Shown piece by piece: positions 24,141 through 32,222 of a stretch of DNA of 64,000 bases. Numbering within the stretch: position 1 is the first letter of the stretch; the number at the start of each line of letters is the position of its first letter. Below the pieces are notes generated by a model that had not been told where the DNA came from, did no database searches, and saw only the letters and a program-made list of their open reading frames with translations. Origin of the DNA: Streptomyces werraensis (GTDB lineage Bacteria; Actinomycetota; Actinomycetes; Streptomycetales; Streptomycetaceae); assembly GCA_014656175.1 (NCBI GenBank), contig BNBX01000006.1, positions 310,001 to 374,000 of the forward strand, given 5' to 3'. Both the position numbers and the translations under genes were made by a program.

Positions 24141-24776
24141 TGATCACACTCCTCAAGTGCCCGCCGGACCGCAGCGAACGGGAAAGGCACTGTCCGGCTC
24201 TCCGTCCGGAACCGCTGACCGAAGTCCCCCATCACGTCCGCGACCGGCGCGTACCGCGCGACGACATCGGCGATCACAGCCGGCATCTGCCCTGGCCGGG
24301 CCCCTCCCGCGCACGCCCGCACGAACGCTCTGCGTTCCTCCGGCTCGTGTCCGAGCAGAGCCACGGTCAGCCAACTCCCGCCATGCACCGAAGCCCGGGC
24401 CGCCGATCGCGCCGACCCCGTAGTGACAGAAGAGCGGCAGCTCGAAAAGGTTCCGCGTGGAGTGCAGATTCTCTGGCCGTCGCTCCCGATCGGTCAGGCA
24501 TACCTGCCTGACGAAGACCGGCGTCCCGTCGACGTCCAGCAGTGCCCGCTCTCCGCCGATGCCGGACCCCAACGGCCGTCCGGTGTCCACGAGTTCGCGC
24601 AACCTGCGGTTACTGCACAGGGCCAGCGAGGTGGAAACCCCACCGTGGGCGGCCAGGCGGGTACCGCGGGACAGGCCACCGTACTCCACGCATGCCTCCC
24701 GATCATGGAGAGCGAAACGGTGCACCACCGTACCGTCCCCCGAGCGGCCGGGGCGCGCTGCCGGGCGCCCCGTCAC
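24137..24776 (-). pseudogene. Kinase-like protein gene with internal deletion and frame change
   Basis: The first part (frame from GTG 24776, overlapping the LD-carboxypeptidase stop as GTGA) contains LGSGIGGERALLDVDGTPVF, VRQVCLTDRERRPENLHS and GAIGGPGFGAWRELA. This is the ATP-lobe start of a kinase-like family common in Streptomyces as I recall it. At ~24385 the sequence jumps, in another frame, to what resembles that family's C-terminus: SWLTVALLGHEPEERRAFVR and VVARYAPVADVMGDF, ending ALEECDQ at 24137. The catalytic core (HxD and DFG regions, roughly 150 or more residues) is missing. The junction lies in a TTGGCTGACC stretch that fits both sides, suggesting deletion at microhomology. Confidence 0.7.
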
Positions 24777-25801
24777 CGCAGCGTCTGGGTCAGCTCACTC
24801 CGTCCCGCCGTGTGCACCACACGCCCGTACGCGCCGTTGACGATCGGCATGTACGGCGGCACGTGCCCGCATTCGACGTCGGCGATGATCGGCACGTTCA
24901 CGGAGCCGAGGGCGTCGAGGACCGCCTCGTGCTGGGTGAGGGACGGGCTGTCCGGAGCGAGGGTCCGGCCGACGAGGATCGCGTTCGCACCCTCGAAGAA
25001 CCCGGCGAGCCTCATGCCGTGCAGATTGCGGCAGACGGTGAAGGCGTCGCTGTCGCACACCTCCACGTACACGAGCAGCCCGTCGGGCGCCATGTCGCGG
25101 GCGAATGCCGGCATGTCGAGATAGGGCGTCCCCGCGACATTGCACAGCACCTCGACGCAGCCGCCGATCAGTCTCCCCTCGGCCTCCACGTCCCCCGCGC
25201 CGTCCAGCCGTGTCCAGCCCCCCTCCGCGTCGAGCGTGTACTCCCGTACGTCGGGGTACGCGGCGAAGTCGTCGAAGCCGACGGTCCGGTGGCGTCCGGG
25301 CGGTGTCTGCGTGAAGGACCGGCCCGGCGGCGCGGCCACGATGTCGAACCACGACAGCAGCCCCTCGGACACGCGGTACGGCGTATCCATGAGGTTGTTG
25401 CCGTGGAGTGTCGCCGTGCCGGTGAGCAGCGTGAGCGGGGTCATGAGGGTCGACATGTCGGAGTACCCGACGACCCAGGTCGGCTCCGCCGCACGCAGCC
25501 GGTCCCAGTCGAGCAGCGGAATGAGGTCGATCGCGGTCTCCCCGCCCCACGGCGGCACGACCGCCTTGACGGTGGGGTCGGTCAGCATCGCCATGAGTTC
25601 GCTCGCACGGTCGGCGGCCGGGGCGCTGACGTGTCCGGACCCGTCCATGCACTTCCCGACGACGACCTCGTACCCGCGTGCGCGGATGTCACGGACGGCC
25701 ACCTCAAGGCGCGCGCGTAGCGCCTCCGGGACTCCGCTCGACGGCGAGGTCACACCGACACGGTCACCGGGACGCAGGGGAGACGGATAGCGCACAGTCA
25801 T
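24773..25801 (-). CDS. LD-carboxypeptidase family protein (S66, MccF-like)
   Basis: A 342-residue S66 peptidase-like protein. N-terminal RPGDRVGVTSPSSGVP and the nucleophile region WVVGYSDMSTLMTPLTL (Ser in GYSD) are clear; the C-terminal half carries the catalytic Glu and His regions (GGCVEVLCNVAGTPYLD, ADVECGHVPPYMPIVNG). Family members cut L-D peptide bonds in recycled murein peptides or, in the MccF branch, inactivate microcin C-type aminoacyl nucleotides. The MccF branch is favoured by the overall length and by GxxxxLHGNN. First gene of a 4-nt-overlap operon with the kinase-like pseudogene. Confidence 0.9.
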   Translation of the reverse strand: MTVRYPSPLRPGDRVGVTSPSSGVPEALRARLEVAVRDIRARGYEVVVGKCMDGSGHVSAPAADRASELMAMLTDPTVKAVVPPWGGETAIDLIPLLDWDRLRAAEPTWVVGYSDMSTLMTPLTLLTGTATLHGNNLMDTPYRVSEGLLSWFDIVAAPPGRSFTQTPPGRHRTVGFDDFAAYPDVREYTLDAEGGWTRLDGAGDVEAEGRLIGGCVEVLCNVAGTPYLDMPAFARDMAPDGLLVYVEVCDSDAFTVCRNLHGMRLAGFFEGANAILVGRTLAPDSPSLTQHEAVLDALGSVNVPIIADVECGHVPPYMPIVNGAYGRVVHTAGRSELTQTLR

Positions 25802-26127
25802 GCGGCGATCTTGGCACGGCGCCGTGCCGGGACGACAGCGAGTTCTCAGCGTCAGGCCGGCGCACCCCGGTGACCCGAGCGGTCTGGACGGTCCCTGTCC
25901 AACTACCCGCCCTTTCCCGGCTGTCCGTACAACACCGCCACCCGCCTCGCCCGCTCACCCAGCGCAACTCGCCCGCCGCGTTCCGCCTGCAAGGCGGCGA
26001 TGGGACAGTTGCCCACGATGCGCGCCGCCACCGATCGCTGACGGGGGTCATGTTCCCCGTCGTGTGAAACGGTCCGTTCTCGCGCGAGGGAGAACGGACC
26101 GTTCCCCGGAGGCGTCGCGCAAGGGCG
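25802..26127. other. Intergenic region with terminator, no gene seen
   Basis: 326 bases between the LD-carboxypeptidase start and the SGNH gene end, both on the minus strand. Apart from the hairpin at 26068-26103, no frame with convincing codon use or start signal was found; it should contain the promoter of the LD-carboxypeptidase operon. Confidence 0.6.
26068..26103. terminator. Hairpin terminator after SGNH esterase gene
   Basis: Perfect 13-bp arms AACGGTCCGTTCT / AGAACGGACCGTT with a 10-nt loop, 25 nt past the stop of the minus-strand SGNH gene. Confidence 0.85.
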
Positions 26128-27006
26128 TCACTTCAGCCCGAGAACCTTCATTGTGTGCTCGGCCATCCGTCGTTCCCCTAGGGCGTTCGGGTGGACGGGC
26201 ACGAGGCTCGTGCCGAACAGCAGCGGTTCGATCCAGCGGGTGCCGAGCGGCGTGCACGCGTCGTGGCCGTCGGAGACCTCGGCGAAGTCGACGAAGGTCG
26301 CGCCCGTCTCCCTGCTGGCGCGCTCGACCGCCGCGTTCAGGTGGGTCTGCACGTCGCGCAGGTACGGCACGTCACCCGAGGCGATCGGCAGCTTCAGGTA
26401 GCAGGACGGGTCGGCCTCCTCCGGGGTGATCCAGGGGTAACCCAGCACCGCCACCCGGGCGTTGGGCGCCTTGGCGCGCACTGCCTCCAGGGCGTTCTTC
26501 AGGGCCGGGTAGGTGCTGTTCCTGATCTCGTCGGCGAAGGCCGAACCGTACTTGTCCTTGCACGGGCTGCCCTTGCCCCCGGTCAGCAGACCCGCGCTGC
26601 CGCAGGACGTGATGGCGTTGATGAAGGTGCCGTTGTCGTTGCCGCCGATCGTCAGCGTGACCAGATCCGTGTCGGCGCCGAGAGCGTTCACCTGGGGCGG
26701 GACGCCCAGGTACTGCGACGAGGTGAAGTCCTTCGTCTGGGCCGCGCCACAGGTGACGTCCTTGAGGCGGGCGCCTGTCCGGTCCGCGATCACGTGGGGG
26801 TAGTTCGCGGTGGACCGCAGGCACAGCAGGTTACTCGTGTCCACGGGCAGGACGCCGGAGCCCGCGCTGTAGCTGTCGCCGAGGGCGACGTACTGCAGCG
26901 GGTCGGACGCCTGGGCCGTGCCGCCGGCCGTGAGGCTCAGAGTGAGCGCACCGGCGAGCGCATATGATGTGGCCATGACATTTCGACGCGAGACATGCTT
27001 CTGCAT
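26128..27006 (-). CDS. Secreted SGNH/GDSL hydrolase (lipase/esterase)
   Basis: A 292-residue protein; ATG at 27006 behind GGAAAGGG. Signal peptide: basic MQKHVSRRN, hydrophobic YALAGALTLSLTAGG, cleavage near AQAS. SGNH blocks: YVALGDSYSAGSGVLP (nucleophile Ser), LTIGGNDNGTF (GGND), and FVPVHPN-like LVPVHPNALGERRM with the catalytic Asp/His region. Several Cys (CLRS, CGAAQ, CGSAG, CKDK, CYLK, CTPL) could form the disulfides found in Streptomyces secreted GDSL lipases such as that of S. coelicolor. Divergent from a TetR gene with a palindrome between, so likely TetR-controlled. Confidence 0.93.
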   Translation of the reverse strand: MQKHVSRRNVMATSYALAGALTLSLTAGGTAQASDPLQYVALGDSYSAGSGVLPVDTSNLLCLRSTANYPHVIADRTGARLKDVTCGAAQTKDFTSSQYLGVPPQVNALGADTDLVTLTIGGNDNGTFINAITSCGSAGLLTGGKGSPCKDKYGSAFADEIRNSTYPALKNALEAVRAKAPNARVAVLGYPWITPEEADPSCYLKLPIASGDVPYLRDVQTHLNAAVERASRETGATFVDFAEVSDGHDACTPLGTRWIEPLLFGTSLVPVHPNALGERRMAEHTMKVLGLK

Positions 27007-27164
27007 GTGATCCCTTTCCGGAGGGAGGGCGGGGCTGCGGGTGCGGCGGACGGCAGGACGTGCCGACGGAGAGGACGGGGCGGTCAAGGGCGGGGAAGAG
27101 TGCCTGGCCGAGCGGTTACCGACTGGTTCTACCGTGAAGTAATGTGCAGCCGCGCCGGGCCGGA

Positions 27165-27179
27165 GTCAACATTGTTGAC
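27165..27179. promoter_or_regulatory. Palindromic operator between SGNH esterase and TetR genes
   Basis: Perfect dyad GTCAAC-ATT-GTTGAC in the divergent intergenic region, 94 nt before the TetR start and 158 nt before the esterase start. Probable TetR-type binding site. Confidence 0.65.
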
Positions 27180-27273
27180 CGAACTTCTCGAAACACGCAC
27201 GCAATCTGTGTCCGGCTCCTCCGAGCGTGTGAACGCGCAGTCGCGAAGCCAACGGCCGCCTATCCTGACCGGC

Positions 27274-27840
27274 ATGCTGCAGACCGGCTCCAGCGTGTCG
27301 ACCCGCGAGTCCATCCACTCGGCCGCCGCCCGGCTCTTCCGGAGCAGGGGCTACTCACGGACCACCGTCCGCCAGATCGCCGCCGAGGCCGGCACGGATC
27401 CCGCACTGGTGATCCGTCACTTCAAGAGCAAGGAACTGCTGTTCCTGGAGACGATGCACCTGACGCTCGACGACGAACCGCTGCTCGACGTGCCCCTGGA
27501 GCGCCTGGGCGAGCGCCTCGCCGAACTCCTCCTCGACCTCGGCGGCTCCGCCAGCGGCGTCTTCCTGGCGCTGGTGCACGGCAGCAACGAACCGCACATC
27601 CACGACCGGCTCAGGGATACGCACGAGCATCTCTTCGTCGAGCCCCTGCGCCGCCGGCTCACCGGTCCCGACGCCGACGTCCGTGCGCGCATGGCGGCCG
27701 CCGTGGCGGGAGGTCTCCTCTACGCCCTGTGGGTGGCCGGGGACCAGGGACTGCTCCGCATGGACCGCACGGAGCTGGTGTCGCGGTACGGCACCCTTCT
27801 CCAGGACGTGCTGACTCCCCGGGCCCCCAGGACCTCATGA
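27274..27840 (+). CDS. TetR/AcrR family transcriptional regulator
   Basis: A 188-residue regulator; ATG at 27274. N-terminal helix-turn-helix: STRESIHSAAARLFRSRGYS, TTVRQIAAEAGTDPALVIRH, FKSKELLF. The C-terminal part resembles TetR_C_33-like actinobacterial domains (RARMAAAVAGGLLYALWVAG). It diverges from a secreted SGNH esterase with a perfect 15-bp palindrome in between and so probably represses itself and the esterase. Ligand unknown. Confidence 0.9.
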   Translation: MLQTGSSVSTRESIHSAAARLFRSRGYSRTTVRQIAAEAGTDPALVIRHFKSKELLFLETMHLTLDDEPLLDVPLERLGERLAELLLDLGGSASGVFLALVHGSNEPHIHDRLRDTHEHLFVEPLRRRLTGPDADVRARMAAAVAGGLLYALWVAGDQGLLRMDRTELVSRYGTLLQDVLTPRAPRTS

Positions 27841-28164
27841 GCGGAGTCCCCTGGAGCCGCCCGCGTCCGCTTGCTGCCCTCCACACCCTCCCGGCCGCCG
27901 ACCCGACCGCCTCGCGGATCCGCGGACGCGGACCGGAGCGGCATCGGTGACTCCCGGCATGGCCCGCACCGTCGAGGTCGCTCACCGTGCCGGGCCGGCC
28001 GTTGACGGTCGGCGGCCGGCCCACCATGGTCGGCAGCGCGCCGGGCACATCGAGGCCCACGGTCGACCGCCTGCCCGGGCGGTGATCGAGTCGATGTACA
28101 CGTAGGGGCGCCGGGGGAGTGGGGGAGAGAACTCGGGTGCGGCCGGCGCCGCGGGTCTGGGAGC
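27841..28164. other. Intergenic region, no convincing gene
   Basis: 324 bases between the TetR and GNAT genes. A 37-codon frame starts at an ATGA overlap with the TetR stop (27837) but its product is Arg/Pro-rich and unlike a real protein. No strong hairpin or promoter was recognised. Confidence 0.5.
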
Positions 28165-28644
28165 ATGCGGGCCGTGGAGATCAACGACATCGTCATTCGC
28201 CGTGCGGCGGGTTCCGACGCGGCGGCGGTGGCCGAGGTGTGGCTGCGTTCCTTCACGGCGGCGCTCCCTGGCGTGCGCCGGGCGCACACGGACGACGAGG
28301 TGCGGGCCTGGATCCGTGAGGTGGTCGTGCCCGGCCGGGAGACGTGGGTGGCGACGGTGGACGACTCGGTCGTCGCGATGATGGTGCGGGAAGGAAACGA
28401 CCTGGACCAGCTCTACATCGACCCGGCGTGGCAGGGCAGGGGGATCGGCGGACGCCTCGTGAACGTGGCGAAGGAGCGCAGTCCGTCGGGGCTGACCTTG
28501 TGGACGTTCCAGGTCAACGAGGTGGCGCGTCGCTTCTACGAGCGACACGGTTTCGTGCCGGAGGAGTCGACCGACGGTCTGGGCAACGAGGAGCGGGAGC
28601 CGGACGTCCGATACGTGTGGCGCCCTGACCGGGCAGGGCGCTGA
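28165..28644 (+). CDS. GNAT family N-acetyltransferase
   Basis: A 159-residue acetyltransferase; ATG at 28165 has GGGAG only 2 nt ahead, so GTG at 28174 is an equally good start. Motif A: LDQLYIDPAWQGRGIGGRLV (acetyl-CoA pyrophosphate loop QGRGIG); motif B: TLWTFQVNEVARRFYERHGF. Acceptor unknown. Converges with a second GNAT gene. Confidence 0.9.
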   Translation: MRAVEINDIVIRRAAGSDAAAVAEVWLRSFTAALPGVRRAHTDDEVRAWIREVVVPGRETWVATVDDSVVAMMVREGNDLDQLYIDPAWQGRGIGGRLVNVAKERSPSGLTLWTFQVNEVARRFYERHGFVPEESTDGLGNEEREPDVRYVWRPDRAGR

Positions 28645-28683
28645 CGTCGGGCCCACCAAGCACGCCAGTCCTCGTCGCGGCCC

Positions 28684-29175
28684 TCAACGAGTGGCTGTGA
28701 CCTCCGGGTGTTCGGCGGCACCCCGACCGGCGATGGTGAAGCGCAGCTCAGGACGCTCCCACGAGATCTTCGGCGGCGAGGGGGCAACAGTTCCCACGCG
28801 CTCAGCACCCAGGCGCAGATAGAACCTCTCGGCCGGAGGATGGGCGACGACCCGCACCTCCGTCAGGCCGGCCTCCCCGGCCTGACGGATCATGTGCTCG
28901 ATGAGCAGACGGCCGACACCCACTCCCTGGACGTCATCCGACACGAACGCCAGGTCCAGTTCAGGAGGGTCCAACACCAAGGCGTAGAAGCCCAACAGGT
29001 GATCCGCCGCGTCAATGGCGACGAAGACCCGGTGCCGGGCGACGTAGCCGGCGGTGACCTGGTAGCCGGAGATGATCGAGGCGTACTCGCCCCGATACGC
29101 GCCGGACGCCTGGATCAACGCAGTGAGGTGCTCTGCGTCCTGAGCAACGGCGCGCCTGATCGTCATGGACTGCAT
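28684..29175 (-). CDS. GNAT family N-acetyltransferase
   Basis: A 163-residue acetyltransferase; starts at 29175 (MQSM) or 29166 (MTIRR) cannot be separated. Seen: TIRRAVAQDAEHLTALIQAS, ELDLAFVSDDVQGVGVGRLL (motif A, VQGVGVG in place of QGRGIG) and PPAERFYLRLGAERVG. It is not closely similar to the neighbouring GNAT. Substrate unknown. Confidence 0.88.
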   Translation of the reverse strand: MQSMTIRRAVAQDAEHLTALIQASGAYRGEYASIISGYQVTAGYVARHRVFVAIDAADHLLGFYALVLDPPELDLAFVSDDVQGVGVGRLLIEHMIRQAGEAGLTEVRVVAHPPAERFYLRLGAERVGTVAPSPPKISWERPELRFTIAGRGAAEHPEVTATR

Positions 29176-29259
29176 CTGCCGCAGTATATGAGCGAACCCG
29201 CCGAGCGACCATTACATGGCGACCCGTGATCCGCTTTCGGTACACGCCCTGGCTGTGTT

Positions 29260-29670
29260 TTACCGGGGGAGGGCGGCAGTCAGGTCGACCTCGACGAGTT
29301 GCCCGGAGAAACCGAGTTGGGCGACGCCGAGCAGCGTGCTCGCGGTGGTGAACGCCGGTCCGATGACCGATGAGGTCAGGCGTCGCCAGGCGGCGCCCAG
29401 AACCGGTCCGTCGTCGCTGACCACGTAGATGACGGAGCGGACGACGTGTTCCGGCCCGGCGCCCACGGTGGTCAGTGCGGTGAGGGCGTTGGCCGCCACC
29501 TGGTCGATCTGGGCGTCGAGATCACCTGGCCCCACGAGCTCCCCGGCCGCGTCGAGTGGACACTGTCCCGCCAGATGGGCGGTCCGGCCCGCCTCGACGA
29601 CGGTGATGTGGTGGTAACCCGGGGTCGCATGGAGCTGAGGCGGATTGACGCGCGTGATCTGACCGGTCAT
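29260..29670 (-). CDS. RidA family protein (YjgF/UK114-like)
   Basis: A 136-residue RidA-like protein, normal for the family. Motifs: GYHHITVVEAGRTAHLAGQC, DAQIDQVAANALTALTTVGA, VRSVIYVVSDDGP, and LGFSGQLVEVDLTAALP. The catalytic Arg of enamine/imine deaminase RidA (in the usual CxxPMLR-like RATVxVxxL loop) is not obvious, so it may belong to a non-RidA subfamily. It faces the HxlR region. Confidence 0.85.
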   Translation of the reverse strand: MTGQITRVNPPQLHATPGYHHITVVEAGRTAHLAGQCPLDAAGELVGPGDLDAQIDQVAANALTALTTVGAGPEHVVRSVIYVVSDDGPVLGAAWRRLTSSVIGPAFTTASTLLGVAQLGFSGQLVEVDLTAALPR

Positions 29671-29704
29671 AGGCGCGAGTGTGTCGCCAGGACCGACCTG
29701 GGCG

Positions 29705-29835
29705 CATCACATTTTCGTGTCCTCGTACACCACGCCAGCCTTGTCGACGGACTCCCCGCTGCCCACCCTGCACGGCTACCTCGTGGCCTACGCCGTCGCC
29801 GCCGGAATCGCTCTCGTCGCCGGCGCCTTGGCAGA
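29705..29835 (+). pseudogene. C-terminal scrap of an MFS-type transporter
   Basis: A plus-strand frame holds SPLPTLHGYLVAYAVAAGIA followed by LVAGALAEK, resembling the last transmembrane helix of DHA2-type multidrug transporters (HGYxxAfxvaagiall). Nothing upstream continues the protein, as the RidA gene occupies the DNA. The frame runs into the HxlR gene without a stop at a sensible place. The scrap hints that the HxlR unit was joined here by recombination. Confidence 0.5.
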
Positions 29836-29837
29836 AA

Positions 29838-29855
29838 AGTTGAACGCGTTCAACT
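29838..29855. promoter_or_regulatory. 18-bp perfect palindrome upstream of HxlR gene
   Basis: AGTTGAACGCGTTCAACT, a perfect palindrome in a comparatively AT-rich promoter stretch (29830-29935) 80 nt before the HxlR start. Strong candidate for the HxlR or a MarR-type operator. Confidence 0.72.
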
Positions 29856-29935
29856 CTGATCGGTGCCGAGCGTCACACCCCCTGACTTCATTTTCTGGCG
29901 CCAAACCCTGGATTCATTTTTCGAAGTCTGCTTCC

Positions 29936-30457
29936 ATGGGACTCATGGACGCCATGTCGCTGCCGGCCAACCGCCACTGCCCCATAGCTCGGACCCTTGA
30001 GGTGCTGGGGCAGAAGTGGAACCTCCTGCTGCTCCGCGAGGCCTTCCTCGGCCGCACCCGTTTCGCGGAGTTCCAGCGCATCGGCATCCCCAACGCGACC
30101 CTGGGCCAGCGCCTGAACGACCTCGTTGGCGCGGGCCTCCTGGAGCGCGTGACGTATCGGGAGGAGGGCGAGCGCAGCCGTGAGGAGTACGTCCTCACGG
30201 ACGCCGGCCGCGACGTCCTGCCGATCCTCGCCGCACTCAGCGAGTGGGGGGACCGGCACCGCCCGCAGGAGACGGGCCGGGGAGTCGTCTGCACGGCCGA
30301 CGGGGAGCGCCCCGTGCACCTCGAATTCCGCGACCCGGACGGCGAGCCGGTCGACCGGGACGCCGTCACGATCAGCCGAGGCCCGGCGTGCCACGCCGCC
30401 CTCGCCGCAGCCGGCCGGTCGCCCGACGGTGACCTCGGCGCGGACCCACCCAGTTAG
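29936..30457 (+). CDS. HxlR family winged-helix transcriptional regulator
   Basis: A 173-residue protein. Start ATG 29936 or 29945; neither has a strong ribosome site. HxlR signature: CPIARTLEVLGQKWNLLLLR, FAEFQRIGIPNATLGQRLND, LVGAGLLERVTYREEGERSR, EYVLTDAGRDVLPILAALSE. The conserved Cys (CPIA) is the thiol used by some HxlR members to sense aldehydes or disulfide stress. It lies 9 nt before an MBL hydrolase, its probable target, and is preceded by an 18-bp palindrome. Confidence 0.92.
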   Translation: MGLMDAMSLPANRHCPIARTLEVLGQKWNLLLLREAFLGRTRFAEFQRIGIPNATLGQRLNDLVGAGLLERVTYREEGERSREEYVLTDAGRDVLPILAALSEWGDRHRPQETGRGVVCTADGERPVHLEFRDPDGEPVDRDAVTISRGPACHAALAAAGRSPDGDLGADPPS

Positions 30458-30466
30458 GAACTCACC

Positions 30467-31312
30467 ATGCCCACAAGCGGCACCCTCGCCTACGACGTCT
30501 TCACGGCCGACCCCATCCCGCAGAACGTCACGGAACCCGTCCCCAACGGCGACCGTCGGATGTTCTCACCCCTGTCCGTCACCCTCGTCCACGGCGAGCG
30601 GGACGCGGTCCTGGTCGATCCACCGCTGACCACCGCCCAGGCGGAGGCGGTGGAGGACTGGGTGGCGGCCTCCGGCAAGAACCTGACCCATATCGTCGCG
30701 ACCCACGGCCACGGCGACCACTGGTTCACCGCCGGCCTCCTGGCGGACCGTTTCGGAGCGACCGTCGTCGCCTCCGAGGGCACGATCAAGGAGATGCACC
30801 GCAACGCGGCCATCCGTCCGCAGTTCTGGGACAAGCTCTTCCCGGGGCAGATCCCTGACGCCCCCGTCACCGCCGTTCCCGTGCCCGGCAACCGCCTCAC
30901 CCTCGAGGGCCACGAGCTGCGCATCGTGGAGGTCGGACACAGCGACACGGACGAGACCAGCGTCCTGCACGTGCCGGACCTCGACCTCGTCGTGGCCGGG
31001 GACGTCATCTACAACGGCGTCCACCAGTACCTCGCCGAATCCGGCGACGGCGGCCGTGACGCCTGGCGCGAGGCCATCACCGTCGTGGAGAACCTCCGCC
31101 CGCGCCACATCGTCACCGGCCACAAGAACAAGGAGCTGGACGACGACGCCACCCGCGCGATCGCAGAGACCCGCGCCTACCTCGACGCCGCCGACGACCT
31201 CCTCGCCCGGCACGACGACCCGCTCGGCTTCTTCCACGCCATGCTGGAACGCTTCCCCGACCGCCTGAACCCCGGCGCCCTCTGGGGAGGCGCGGTCGCG
31301 CTCTACAGGTGA
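30467..31312 (+). CDS. MBL fold metallo-hydrolase
   Basis: A 281-residue metallo-beta-lactamase-fold enzyme; ATG 9 nt after the HxlR stop. The zinc motif THGHGDHWF (HxHxDH), a downstream His in EVGHSDTDETS, the bridging Asp in VVAGDVIYN, and TGHKNKEL as last ligand are all present, so the active site seems complete. Homologues include quinohemoprotein-type lactonases and glyoxalase II relatives. The substrate is unknown; linkage with HxlR suggests a reactive electrophile. Confidence 0.92.
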   Translation: MPTSGTLAYDVFTADPIPQNVTEPVPNGDRRMFSPLSVTLVHGERDAVLVDPPLTTAQAEAVEDWVAASGKNLTHIVATHGHGDHWFTAGLLADRFGATVVASEGTIKEMHRNAAIRPQFWDKLFPGQIPDAPVTAVPVPGNRLTLEGHELRIVEVGHSDTDETSVLHVPDLDLVVAGDVIYNGVHQYLAESGDGGRDAWREAITVVENLRPRHIVTGHKNKELDDDATRAIAETRAYLDAADDLLARHDDPLGFFHAMLERFPDRLNPGALWGGAVALYR

Positions 31313-31579
31313 CCCCGCGCAGGTGACCCGTGACTGCGACCGGCGACCGTCCGCGGCTGCCGAGCCCGTCGTCCGGGCCGGGGCGCTGACCGACGTGCTG
31401 ACCCCGCGCCTCGCCCCCGCCGTGCTGGGCGTGTGAGGCACCCCCCTCTTCAGCGGCCGGGTGCCTCACACGCCCACGCGGCGGAGCGTGCGCCTCACGA
31501 CGGCGGCGACCCGCATCGCCTGCGACGCAGCGCGCCGACCGCCTTCGCGGCCCCGCTTCCCGCCCGTACCGTGAAGGCC
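31313..31579. other. Short intergenic region with possible regulator remnant and long inverted repeat
   Basis: Before the TGA at 31434 one frame reads ALTDVLTPRLAPAVLGV, resembling the C-terminal end of TetR regulators (compare LLQDVLTPR at the end of the gene at 27274). No body remains. The inverted repeat at 31427-31475 follows it directly. Confidence 0.4.
31427..31475. terminator. Hairpin with 17-bp arms
   Basis: GGGCGTGTGAGGCACCC / GGGTGCCTCACACGCCC, separated by 15 nt, located 115 nt past the MBL hydrolase stop. Likely the terminator of the HxlR-MBL unit. Confidence 0.75.
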
Positions 31580-32116
31580 ATGAGGACGGGCACCGAGCAC
31601 ACCAGGCTGGTCATCCTGCGCGGCAACAGCGCGTCGGGGAAGTCGTCCGTCGCGGCGGAACTGCGCACGCGGTTCGGCCGTGGACTCGCCATGGTCGCCC
31701 AGGACAACCTCCGCCGTGTCGTCCTGCGGGAGCACGACCGCCCCGGCGCGGCCAACATCGGCCTGATCGACCTCACCGCGCGCTACGCCCTGGACGCCGG
31801 CTTCCATGTCGTCGTCGAAGGCATCCTCTACGCCGACCGCTACGGCGCCATGCTCACCCGGCTGCATGCCGACCACCGTGGCCGCAGCCACGCGTACTAC
31901 CTGGACGTCCCCCTCGACGAGACGCTCGCCCGCCACGCCACCAAGCCGATCGCCGACACCGTCGACGAAAGCTGCCTGCACGAGTGGTACCGGCCGCGCG
32001 ACCTCCTGCCCGGCGGCCTCGAAACGGTCGTCACCGCCGAGAGCGCGCTGCACGAAACCGTCGACCTCATCATGCGCGACACCGGCCTCGACTGCCTTCC
32101 CGCCTCTGGTCGCTGA
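31580..32116 (+). CDS. P-loop kinase-like ATPase (AAA_33/zeta-toxin-like)
   Basis: A 178-residue protein; ATG at 31580, with AAGG 4 nt ahead. Walker A GNSASGKSS near residue 17, then TRFGRGLAMVAQDNLRRVV with a substrate-binding Asp, VVVEGILYADRYGAML (Walker B-like), and a lid arginine region around HATKPIAD. The set matches small ATP-dependent kinases near the zeta-toxin/chloramphenicol phosphotransferase group. It is shorter than a typical zeta toxin and has no epsilon antitoxin beside it. Substrate unknown. Confidence 0.85.
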   Translation: MRTGTEHTRLVILRGNSASGKSSVAAELRTRFGRGLAMVAQDNLRRVVLREHDRPGAANIGLIDLTARYALDAGFHVVVEGILYADRYGAMLTRLHADHRGRSHAYYLDVPLDETLARHATKPIADTVDESCLHEWYRPRDLLPGGLETVVTAESALHETVDLIMRDTGLDCLPASGR

Positions 32117-32222
32117 CGGGGCGCCAGAGGCCACGGTGAGCAAACGACAGCACTCCACCCCCGGAGTCCATACTTTCTTCACACAACCGCTACAGTTTGC
32201 TCTTCAACTAGCGCCTGGGGGC

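Noticed and set aside
27837..27950. 37-codon frame with ATGA overlap after the TetR gene
   Set aside because: Arg/Pro-rich product with no ribosome site and unnatural composition.
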